Origin: Bacteroidales bacterium
Lineage (GTDB): Bacteria > Bacteroidota > Bacteroidia > Bacteroidales > UBA932
DNA: 56,516 nt
Assembly: GCA_017454265.1 (NCBI GenBank)
Contig: JAFTDJ010000064.1
Span: 1-56,516, forward strand
Direction: 5' to 3'
The translations under genes and the position numbers were made by a program. The notes beneath the pieces are model-generated. The model was not told where the DNA came from and searched no databases. It worked only from the letters and a program-made list of their open reading frames with translations. Shown here piece by piece: positions 15,522-22,326 of the stretch (within the stretch, counting starts at the first letter, position 1; each line of letters begins with the position of its first letter).

Positions 15522-16909
15522 TGGAACAAGTATTCAGTTATATCATCGGCCTCGGCGCCGCGGTGATGATGCCGATCCTCTTCACGATTCTCGGCGTCTG
15601 CATCGGAATAAAATTCGGCAAGGCCCTCAAGAGCGGCCTTCTGGTGGGCGTGGGTTTCGTGGGCCTGAGCGTAGTGACGGCCCTTCTGACCTCCAGCCTG
15701 GGCGGTCCTCTCAAGCAGGTCACGGAAATTTATGGCCTGCAACTTGGTATTTTCGACATGGGCTGGCCGGCAGCCGCGAGCGTGGCCTACAATACCACAG
15801 TGGGGGCGTTCATCATCCCGGTGTGTCTGGGAATCAACATCCTGCTGCTGCTTGTAAAGGCTACCAATACCATCAACATAGACCTCTGGAACTACTGGCA
15901 TTACGCCTTTATCGGCGCTGTGGTTTATTTTGCCACGGAGAACATTTGGTGGGGCTTTTTTGCCGCCGTTATCTGCTTTGTCATTACCCTGGTGATGGCA
16001 GACCTCACGACGAAAAAGTTCCAGTCGTATTACAAAGACCTGGACGGCATTTCAATACCCCAGCCTTTCTGCCAGGGTTTCGTGCCTTTTGCCGAGGGTC
16101 TCAACTGGTGTATGGACAGAATCCCCGGATTCAATAAGCTCGACATCGACGCAGAGGGTATGAAGAAGAAGTTCGGCTTGCTGGGCGAGCCTCTGTTCCT
16201 GGGGGTGATTGTAGGCATTGTGATAGGATGTCTGAGCTATCCGTCCTGGAGCGAGATCGTATCCCATATCCCGGCAATTCTCGGCCTGGGTATCAAGATG
16301 GGAGCTGTGATGGAACTCATTCCTCGCATCACTTCATTGTTCATAGAAGGGCTCAAACCTATTGCAGAAGCCACCAAAGAGCTGGTCTCCAAGAAGTTCA
16401 AGAATTCCGCCGGCATCAATATAGGAATGAGTCCCGCGCTCGTAATCGGTCATCCAACCACCCTGGTGGTCAGCCTTCTGCTTATCCCGGTAACGCTTCT
16501 GCTGGCGGTAATCCTTCCGGGAAACCAATTCCTGCCCCTTGCCTCGCTGGCGGGTATGTTCTACGTGTTTCCGGCAGTATTGCCCGTGACAAAGGGGAAT
16601 GTGGTAAAGACCTTTGTCATCGGTCTGGTGGCTCTTACGGTAGGCTTGTACTTCGTTACAGACCTGGCGCCCTTTTTTACCAGGGCGGCACAGGACGTGT
16701 ATGCCCGTACCGGAGATGCAGCCGTAGCTATTCCCGAGGGCTTCCAGGGAGGTGCGCTGGATTTCGCCTCCAGCATCTTCTCATGGGTTATTTTCCGTTG
16801 CATATACAATTGGAAGATTGTGGGCGCGGTGCTGCTGGTTGCCGGCACAACCGTGATGGCAATTATCAACCGTAGAAGAATTATTAAGGCATCGTACGTT
16901 AAACAATGA
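15521..16909 (+). CDS. Orphan galactitol-type PTS IIC permease (GatC family)
   Basis: A 462-residue membrane protein with about ten hydrophobic helices. The N-terminus (IIGLGAAVMMPILFTILGVC, then IKFGKALKSGLLVGVGFVGL), the AAASVAYNTTVGAFIIPVC segment and the late GHPTTLVVSLLLIPVTLLLA region match PTS galactitol IIC. No IIA, IIB, EI or HPr gene is in the window, so a phosphotransferase role looks unlikely. Its place between kduD and kduI suggests it carries an unsaturated-uronate derivative or KDG as a facilitator or secondary carrier; that is inference. Start overlaps the kduD stop by one base. Confidence 0.8.
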   Translation: MEQVFSYIIGLGAAVMMPILFTILGVCIGIKFGKALKSGLLVGVGFVGLSVVTALLTSSLGGPLKQVTEIYGLQLGIFDMGWPAAASVAYNTTVGAFIIPVCLGINILLLLVKATNTINIDLWNYWHYAFIGAVVYFATENIWWGFFAAVICFVITLVMADLTTKKFQSYYKDLDGISIPQPFCQGFVPFAEGLNWCMDRIPGFNKLDIDAEGMKKKFGLLGEPLFLGVIVGIVIGCLSYPSWSEIVSHIPAILGLGIKMGAVMELIPRITSLFIEGLKPIAEATKELVSKKFKNSAGINIGMSPALVIGHPTTLVVSLLLIPVTLLLAVILPGNQFLPLASLAGMFYVFPAVLPVTKGNVVKTFVIGLVALTVGLYFVTDLAPFFTRAAQDVYARTGDAAVAIPEGFQGGALDFASSIFSWVIFRCIYNWKIVGAVLLVAGTTVMAIINRRRIIKASYVKQ

Positions 16910-17014
16910 GATTTCTCCACTCGCTTCGCTCGGTCGAAATGACAGAGACTTACTGTCATTTCGAGCGAAGTCGAGAAATCTCCATATAAGCGAAGCCGGG
17001 AAATCTCCATATAA
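16908..17014. repeat. Inverted repeat (family B) between gatC-like gene and kduI
   Basis: Starts at the stop codon of the permease. Two inverted copies of a repeat (16953-16982 is the right arm; the imperfect left arm begins at 16908) can form a long hairpin. A short direct repeat of AAATCTCCATATAAG follows at about 16976-16990 and 17000-17014. The same 28-bp core lies inside exuT (23027-23054), and relatives sit at 55564 and 55748. It could act as an attenuator or RNA-stability element inside the kduD-gatC-kduI operon. Confidence 0.8.
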
Positions 17015-17019
17015 GTTAT

Positions 17020-17940
17020 ATGAAAAAAATAATTATTTTTGCAGCAGTCCTTTTCTGCTCCATCGCCATGAGCGCACAGACCAAGTACACCATTCAGACC
17101 GCCTGCCATCCGGAGGATGTCAAACACTACGACACCGAGACCCTTCGCGCACGTTTTATGATGCCGGAGGTGATGGTTGCCGACGAAATCAACCTCACAT
17201 ACTCGCTGTACGACCGCTTTATCTTCGGAGGCGCCGTGCCTGCGACCAAACCCCTGGTCCTCGAGACCATCGATCCGCTCAAGGCGAACTACTTCCTTGA
17301 GCGCAGGGAACTTGGAGTGATCAACGTCGGAGGCGAGGGAATAGTGAGCGTTGACGGCAAGGATTACGTCCTCAAGTTTAAGGATGCTCTGTATGTGGGC
17401 CGTGGTTGCAAAGATGTGGTGTTCAAGAGCAAGGACGCCTCCAATCCGGCCAAGTTCTATATCAACTCCGCTACCGCCCACAAGGTTTATAAGACTCAGC
17501 TTATAACCATCGACGGCCGCAAGGGTTCGCTCAAGGCCAACTCATTCGCCGCCGGCAAGATGGAAGACAGCAACGACAGGGTCATCAACCAGCTTATTGT
17601 GAACAATGTGCTGCAGGAGGGCCCCTGCCAGCTGCAGATGGGCCTTACCGAGCTGAAGCCTGGAAGTGTATGGAACACAATGCCGGCTCATACCCATTCC
17701 CGCCGCATTGAGGCATATTTCTATTTCAACGTAACTCCAGGCAATATGATTTGCCACCTTATGGGCGAGCCTCAGCAGGAGCGCATGGTCTGGCTTTCCA
17801 ACGAGCAGGCCATCATGAGCCCGGAGTGGAGCATACACGCTGCCGCCGGCACCTCCAACTATATGTTTATCTGGGGAATGGCAGGCGAAAACCTGGACTA
17901 CGGCGACATGGACAAGCTGCCGTATACCGAAATGCGATAG
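17020..17940 (+). CDS. kduI: 5-dehydro-4-deoxy-D-glucuronate isomerase (KduI) with a signal peptide
   Basis: Isomerises 5-keto-4-deoxyuronate, from unsaturated uronates, to 2,5-diketo-3-deoxygluconate. Cupin metal-binding residues are visible: His224 and His226 with Glu231 in [15 protein letters not shown], and a His in [20 protein letters not shown]. The rest matches KduI along its length. It has 306 residues against about 278 in E. coli, and the extra N-terminus is a textbook Sec signal peptide ([20 protein letters not shown]), so the enzyme is probably periplasmic, unlike the classical cytoplasmic one. The ATG at 17020 is the only plausible start upstream of the family domain. It lies 110 bases after the permease, behind a repeat hairpin. 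Confidence 0.92.
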   Translation: MKKIIIFAAVLFCSIAMSAQTKYTIQTACHPEDVKHYDTETLRARFMMPEVMVADEINLTYSLYDRFIFGGAVPATKPLVLETIDPLKANYFLERRELGVINVGGEGIVSVDGKDYVLKFKDALYVGRGCKDVVFKSKDASNPAKFYINSATAHKVYKTQLITIDGRKGSLKANSFAAGKMEDSNDRVINQLIVNNVLQEGPCQLQMGLTELKPGSVWNTMPAHTHSRRIEAYFYFNVTPGNMICHLMGEPQQERMVWLSNEQAIMSPEWSIHAAAGTSNYMFIWGMAGENLDYGDMDKLPYTEMR

Positions 17941-17955
17941 CGAAGCGTCACGAAG

Positions 17956-17969
17956 TACACGTACGTGTA
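17956..17969. terminator. Possible weak terminator after kduI
   Basis: A perfect 14-bp palindrome is followed on the plus strand by four T residues, 16 bases after the kduI stop. The palindrome has no separate loop, so the real stem would be short and termination weak. Confidence 0.3.
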
Positions 17970-17987
17970 TTTTGTGGCAGAATCACT

Positions 17988-19121
17988 TTATAAAGCAGAG
18001 GGGGGCAGCTGTAACCGGAACAGCAGCGCGTTTTCCTTGTTCTCTGACAGGGAAATCCAGAGAATATCGTTATCTACAAAAGCTTTGGGATAGCTGTATC
18101 CCAAAGTTTTGTATTTTCCGTCGTAGCGCCGGGGTTTCAGGTCAGCCGGTCCGGCAATCAGATACGCCCGGTCAAATACAACACCATCGTCGCTGAACGC
18201 TATTGCAAGTGCTTTGCGGGATTTGCTTTCCGCCGGGTTCCACACCATGAAGCATGTTCCGTCCGGCAAGTTTCCGGCACACTGCTTTGAGCGTGAATCC
18301 GGAATGCAGGTGATTGCAGGCGGCGTCCAGCTTTTTCCACCGTCGTTAGAAACCGAGGCCAGTTTCAGAAACGACGAAGCCTGATCCCGCATCAGCATTA
18401 CCAGACTGCCGTCCAGTCTGCGGAACTGACTGGGTTCCAGCGGCTTGCCCTCGCCGGCAGGAAGCGCCCCCTTCGTCCATCCGCGCAGGCCGGAAGGGTC
18501 ATCTGTCCATACCGGACACAACTGAAGCCCGGGGCGGAAGTGCACCGCACCTACCGTGCGCCCGCCCTGCAGGAGCATCGGGTCCTGCTCGAAGATGCCG
18601 TCCACCGGCGTGCCGTCGGCCATCAGCATGCTGCGCGCTTCGCTCCAGCTTACGCCGTCGTGCGTGACGATGTAGCGGGCGACTCCGCCGCGGGAGCGCT
18701 CCTCCGAATCAACGTAATTCAGCACCGCCGACAGCGAATCGCCGCGCTGGATCCATCCGCCGGGAGAGACGAAGCATGAATCGGTCGCAGTCGCAAGAAT
18801 GTGCGGTTCCTGCCAGGAGCGGCCGTCGGCGCTGATGGAGTACATCACGTGAGTGTCGGGCGTGTCTTCGTCGCGCCTGGAACTCTGCCACATGCAGTAG
18901 TAACTGCCTTTGAAGCGGCAGAGCAGGACGTTGTTGACGTAGCGGTCGTCGCCAGGAGAGTACACTTCTATCCTGCTTGCTCCCGGATACCGCTCCAGAC
19001 CGAGGGATACTGTGTCGCCGAGGTTGAGCAGGCCTTCCTGCAGGGCTGGCAGGGCCGCATTTTTGCTGCAGCAGATAGCCGACGCCGCAGCCATGACGTA
19101 GATTAACTTGTTGAGAGACAT
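17988..19121 (-). CDS. Sialidase-fold (BNR repeat) exported protein, probable glycoside hydrolase
   Basis: A 377-residue protein with an N-terminal hydrophobic signal (MSLNKLIYVMAAASAICC), possibly a lipoprotein though the lipobox is imperfect. Asp-box-like repeats are visible: SNDGGKSW is exact, with degenerate SADGRSW, THDGVSW and SDDGVVF, pointing to a six-bladed beta-propeller of the sialidase/BNR type. Conserved sialidase arginines could not be assigned, so sialidase activity itself is not supported. Such propellers in Bacteroidota polysaccharide loci also serve as other glycosidases. Convergent with kduI and beside the uronate genes; a role in side-chain removal from pectin is a guess. 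Confidence 0.6.
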   Translation of the reverse strand: MSLNKLIYVMAAASAICCSKNAALPALQEGLLNLGDTVSLGLERYPGASRIEVYSPGDDRYVNNVLLCRFKGSYYCMWQSSRRDEDTPDTHVMYSISADGRSWQEPHILATATDSCFVSPGGWIQRGDSLSAVLNYVDSEERSRGGVARYIVTHDGVSWSEARSMLMADGTPVDGIFEQDPMLLQGGRTVGAVHFRPGLQLCPVWTDDPSGLRGWTKGALPAGEGKPLEPSQFRRLDGSLVMLMRDQASSFLKLASVSNDGGKSWTPPAITCIPDSRSKQCAGNLPDGTCFMVWNPAESKSRKALAIAFSDDGVVFDRAYLIAGPADLKPRRYDGKYKTLGYSYPKAFVDNDILWISLSENKENALLFRLQLPPSAL

Positions 19122-19184
19122 TATAGCTTGGTAATGTCCTGCTAAGATAACACTTTTTCTATTGCCGGGTTACGTCCTTACTTC

Positions 19185-19315
19185 CCTTCTGCGCGCGAGG
19201 ACGCAATTTGATGCCGTTTTGTCGCTTCGCAAGCGGTTTCTCCACTGCTGCAGTCTTTCTCTGCGCGCGAGGACGCAATTTGATGCCGTTTTTAGTCTTC
19301 GTAAATAGAATGCCT
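19185..19315. repeat. REP-like array beside the RAYT-like gene
   Basis: Two copies of a unit beginning GCGCGCGAGGACGCAATTTG start at 19191 and 19263, a 72-base spacing, directly downstream of the transposase stop codon at 19318. The reverse complement begins TTGCGTCCTCGCGCGCAG and is followed about 50 bases later by a GCGAAG-containing half resembling the other side of a hairpin. The same unit and spacing appear at 22101-22269 and 55791-55905. Confidence 0.75.
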
Positions 19316-19317
19316 GG

Positions 19318-20286
19318 CTACAATGCCAGACATCGCCGGATTTGAGCTACGCTGACGGTCTTGTTTTCCAACAAATCATTATTCTTAGCTTTTCCGAATC
19401 TCTTTGACTCCATATAAAGAAGGTTGCCAATCTCATTGCGCCGTGAAACAGGAAGGCTGTAGACAGATTGATAGTCGGATTCTTTTAAGAATCTGGGTAG
19501 AAGAACATTATCGATAAGGGAACATAATTCTATGTCTGTCATAGCGGAATGATTTACTCTTCCCTGTTCGTTTATCAAGGCTTTCTGAACATCAAACTCC
19601 TGGACTCCCTTCTCAACCAGGGCTAAGGAAACCGGCTCCATTTTGTTTTCCGTTTTTTGCTCCTCCAGCACCTTTTCGTCAGTAATCCTATTCATCTGAT
19701 ATAGAAAGTTTCTTGGCGTAATATAGATTTCTTCAACATAAGAGGTATCTATTACGTCTTCCCTGACAATTAGTCCGCTTTTTAACATCTTATAGGAAGA
19801 AGGTAGTTTTTTGTGTTCAGGTAAATACGAGTACTCGCCAATACTCTTTAAGGCTACAATGTTTACATCCTTCCCTAACGCCTTTCTAAAAAAACAGTTG
19901 GCGGAGCAGTGTTCATATTCGAAAGGGGTAGCCGCCAAACCGTGATGAACAGCCTGCCTGATTACATAATTCAAAAGCACTTGGGTATGATGTATTCCTT
20001 CAACTGGCAAAACAAAAACATCTCGTGCTCCTAGTTTTCCTTGCCTGTGATATTTTGCGTTGAAATACCGGGTGTAGGTATATCTGTCCCGTTTAATCAA
20101 TTCCTTGTAGTTATCGGTCTGTACAGCCTTGTGGTTATGGGTGGTAATAAAACCCTCAGCCAAAAGTCTGGAATCAGTATCCCAAACGGCCAGTGCAAGG
20201 CTGTTGAATCCCATTATAAAATCCTCTTCATCCCTGTACAAGACTTCACCGTGGGAAGAAAGACATAAATGCATTGTTTTTCTCAT
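19318..20286 (-). CDS. REP-associated tyrosine transposase-like protein (RAYT, Y1/HUH type)
   Basis: A 322-residue protein. Residues 40-125 resemble the Y1 transposase core: a histidine pair at THNHK (His50 and His52) in the HUH position, YTRYFNAKYHRQGKLGARDVF as the palindrome-binding segment, and LLNYVIRQAVHHGL with candidate nucleophile Tyr107. The 200-residue C-terminal extension is not recognised and ends in a helix-turn-helix-like stretch. The gene is clearly AT-richer than its neighbours, a sign of separate origin. A repeat array touches its 3' end, as for known RAYT genes. Domestication versus mobility cannot be judged here; no terminal inverted repeats of a conventional IS were found. 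Confidence 0.7.
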   Translation of the reverse strand: MRKTMHLCLSSHGEVLYRDEEDFIMGFNSLALAVWDTDSRLLAEGFITTHNHKAVQTDNYKELIKRDRYTYTRYFNAKYHRQGKLGARDVFVLPVEGIHHTQVLLNYVIRQAVHHGLAATPFEYEHCSANCFFRKALGKDVNIVALKSIGEYSYLPEHKKLPSSYKMLKSGLIVREDVIDTSYVEEIYITPRNFLYQMNRITDEKVLEEQKTENKMEPVSLALVEKGVQEFDVQKALINEQGRVNHSAMTDIELCSLIDNVLLPRFLKESDYQSVYSLPVSRRNEIGNLLYMESKRFGKAKNNDLLENKTVSVAQIRRCLAL

Positions 20287-20325
20287 ATAGTACTAAGTTT
20301 AGAGTCAAGTGCGTCCCTGACAAGC

Positions 20326-20333
20326 CAAATATA
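20326..20333 (-). promoter_or_regulatory. -7 box of the RAYT-like gene
   Basis: TATATTTG on the minus strand fits TAnnTTTG, about 40 bases before the ATG at 20286. The plus-strand neighbour at 20368 has only a weaker TATATTTA box at about 20347. Confidence 0.5.
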
Positions 20334-20367
20334 CAATAAAAAGCTGTATATTTACAAACAAATGATT

Positions 20368-22104
20368 ATGAAAAGGTTTATTCATATCGTGATGACCATC
20401 ATGGCAGTCATGGCCATGAATGCTTGCGGGAAGATAGACGGCGGAAACGATGAGCCAGGAAAGGATCTGTCCGCACCAAAGAATCTCACTGTCACTGAAG
20501 CAGCACAAGATGCGTTGTCTTTCAGCTGGTCAGAAGTTGAGGGCGCCCAAAGCTACAAATGGAAGCTTACAAAAAACAGCAGCCCGGTTTCTTCCGGCGA
20601 ATGCTCCCAAGCCGGCATTACGATTAATGGCCTGGAAGCGGGGATCAGGTATGCTTTTTCCGTGCGCGCCGTTTCCGGCGACCTGTCTTCCAGCTGGACG
20701 AACCTGGAAGTCTCAACTCCGGCAGCAGGCCCCGAACCCCTTCCCGGGGCTCTCTGCGTTGATGCCCCGCTGGTATTGACCCCCGAAAAAACTCCGGTTC
20801 TCGGCAGCTCCGGCCTAATCTGCGTATACAAAGCAGACGGCACCCTTGTAGACAGAATTGATATGGCAGACATCGCCACCGTCGATATACTTGATGACGG
20901 GACGATGATCCCCAAGCTCCAGATGAACGCGCATACTGTACTCAACACTTTTATGGACGAGCTGCACAGCAACCGCTACCGCCCTGTGCACTATACTCCC
21001 ATACGCATCAACGGCCAGTCGGTCGAGATAAAACTTCACAACGAGGCCCTTGACTTCAGCAGCTCCTACTATCTCACGGCAGACGAGTCCGCGTTCGGCT
21101 CAGCGGTAGGGAAAGGAGAATTCAGCTTCAGCACCAAAACCAAGCCGTCCGGCAGTACGCTCAAGGTAGCTGCCGACGGAAGCGGTGACTTCTGCACGGT
21201 TCAGGGCGCGCTCAGCTTTGCAAGCACCCTCGGCAAGGATACGGAAGTTTCTATAGAAATATCAAGCGGCACCTACAAGGAACTGTTGTACCTCAGGGAC
21301 AAGAACAACCTGACTATCCGAGGCGCATCCCGCGATGGTGTTGTTATCATATATCCCAACAGTGAGAGCTACTCCGCAGGCTCCGGAGCATCATCTCCCG
21401 GGAAACCGACTGCTGGCTCTGCCGTGGGGGCTATGGGCGGAAGGGGCCTGGCGCTGATAGAGAGCTGCAACAATCTTGTAATAGAGAACTTGACGATAGA
21501 AAACAGCTTCTGGTCAGGCGACCACAAAGGGCAGGCGGAAACCATCTATTTCAACTCTGACGGCATGCGGCTCACGATAGGCAATTGCTCTCTGGTCTCG
21601 TGGCAGGACACGTTTCTCTGCAAAGGGGAAGTATGGGTGCACGATTCCCTGATTGCCGGGCACTGCGACTTCATTTGGGGCTATCCCAAAGCGTGCCTGT
21701 TCGAGAATTGCGAGATACGCTCCCGCGCCGGCGGATATATCGTACAGGCCCGCGTCAATAAGGCTTCCGATAAAGGCTTCATATTTCTGAACTGCAGGCT
21801 GACCGCGGAAAGCGGCGTGAAAGACGGAAGCATGTACCTTGCCAGAAGCGGAGGAGACAACAGTAAGTATGACAACGTGGTGTACGTGAACTGCCAGATG
21901 TCACCCGTAATAGCTACCTCCGGCTGGTATTCATCGCCCGCCCCCAACCCGTCAAAGCCGATTGCAGCCGCGGGGTGGCGCGAATTTGGCAGCGTGACGC
22001 CGGCCGGCGTCTCCGCTTCAGGCGCACGCAATGCTTTCGGGTTGGTGCTTAGCGCCTCCGAAGCTGCCCCCTACTCCTCATTCGAAGCGGTACTTGGCTG
22101 GTAG
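20368..22104 (+). CDS. CE8 pectin methylesterase-like lipoprotein with FN3 domain
   Basis: A 578-residue surface or periplasmic lipoprotein, signal MKRFIHIVMTIMAVMAMNAC with lipidated Cys. An FN3 domain (about 30-115) and an Ig-like stretch (to about 265) precede a right-handed beta-helix pectinesterase domain (about 275-575). Catalytic features kept are GQAETIYF (Gln), SWQDTFLCKG (Asp) and HCDFIWGYP (Asp). The usual YLGRPW motif reads YLARSG, keeping Arg but losing Trp, so specificity may differ. The ATG at 20368 is preferred over 20362 because it gives the best signal peptide. The stop codon forms the first bases of a 73-bp tandem repeat. Confidence 0.85.
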   Translation: MKRFIHIVMTIMAVMAMNACGKIDGGNDEPGKDLSAPKNLTVTEAAQDALSFSWSEVEGAQSYKWKLTKNSSPVSSGECSQAGITINGLEAGIRYAFSVRAVSGDLSSSWTNLEVSTPAAGPEPLPGALCVDAPLVLTPEKTPVLGSSGLICVYKADGTLVDRIDMADIATVDILDDGTMIPKLQMNAHTVLNTFMDELHSNRYRPVHYTPIRINGQSVEIKLHNEALDFSSSYYLTADESAFGSAVGKGEFSFSTKTKPSGSTLKVAADGSGDFCTVQGALSFASTLGKDTEVSIEISSGTYKELLYLRDKNNLTIRGASRDGVVIIYPNSESYSAGSGASSPGKPTAGSAVGAMGGRGLALIESCNNLVIENLTIENSFWSGDHKGQAETIYFNSDGMRLTIGNCSLVSWQDTFLCKGEVWVHDSLIAGHCDFIWGYPKACLFENCEIRSRAGGYIVQARVNKASDKGFIFLNCRLTAESGVKDGSMYLARSGGDNSKYDNVVYVNCQMSPVIATSGWYSSPAPNPSKPIAAAGWREFGSVTPAGVSASGARNAFGLVLSASEAAPYSSFEAVLGW

Positions 22105-22269
22105 ATTGCGTCTTCGCGCACAGAATACAGTCAAAACAGCAGCAATACAGATACGCGAAGACAGAAAGCGGTGGTAGATTGCGTCTTCGCGCACAGAATA
22201 CAGTCAAAACAGCAGCAATACAGATACGCGAAGACAGAAAGCGGTGGTAGATTGCGTCTTCGCGCACAA
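22101..22269. repeat. 73-bp tandem repeat with internal inverted halves
   Basis: Two full identical copies (22101-22173 and 22174-22246) and 22-23 bases of a third. Each unit contains GTCTTCGCG and, about 40 bases later, its exact reverse complement CGCGAAGAC, so each can fold into a hairpin. It relates in sequence and spacing to the arrays at 19185-19315 and 55791-55905. It lies between the convergent ends of the pectinesterase gene and exuT. Confidence 0.85.
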
Positions 22270-22306
22270 AGAAAGCAGGCCGCGAGCTAACGAGCAGGCG
22301 GCCTGC
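22265..22306 (-). terminator. Terminator at the end of the pectin operon
   Basis: A perfect 9-bp GC-rich stem (22275-22283 with 22298-22306, 14-base loop) is followed on the minus strand by TTTCTTTG. It lies 20 bases beyond the exuT stop codon and is the only clear minus-strand terminator found below the GH28 promoter 22 kb upstream. Confidence 0.65.
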
Positions 22307-22326
22307 AGAATAATCAAGAAGAAAAG

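Noticed and set aside
17988-19121. Annotation as a true sialidase (GH33).
   Set aside because: Asp boxes show the fold, but the arginine triad and the catalytic Tyr/Glu pair could not be placed.
19122-19317. Gap between the sialidase-fold gene and the RAYT-like gene considered as a small gene.
   Set aside because: No frame with plausible start and composition; the sequence is explained by the repeat units.
22101-22269. Tandem repeats considered as a CRISPR array.
   Set aside because: Units are identical over the whole 73 bases with no unique spacers, and only two and a third copies are present; no cas genes are in the window.
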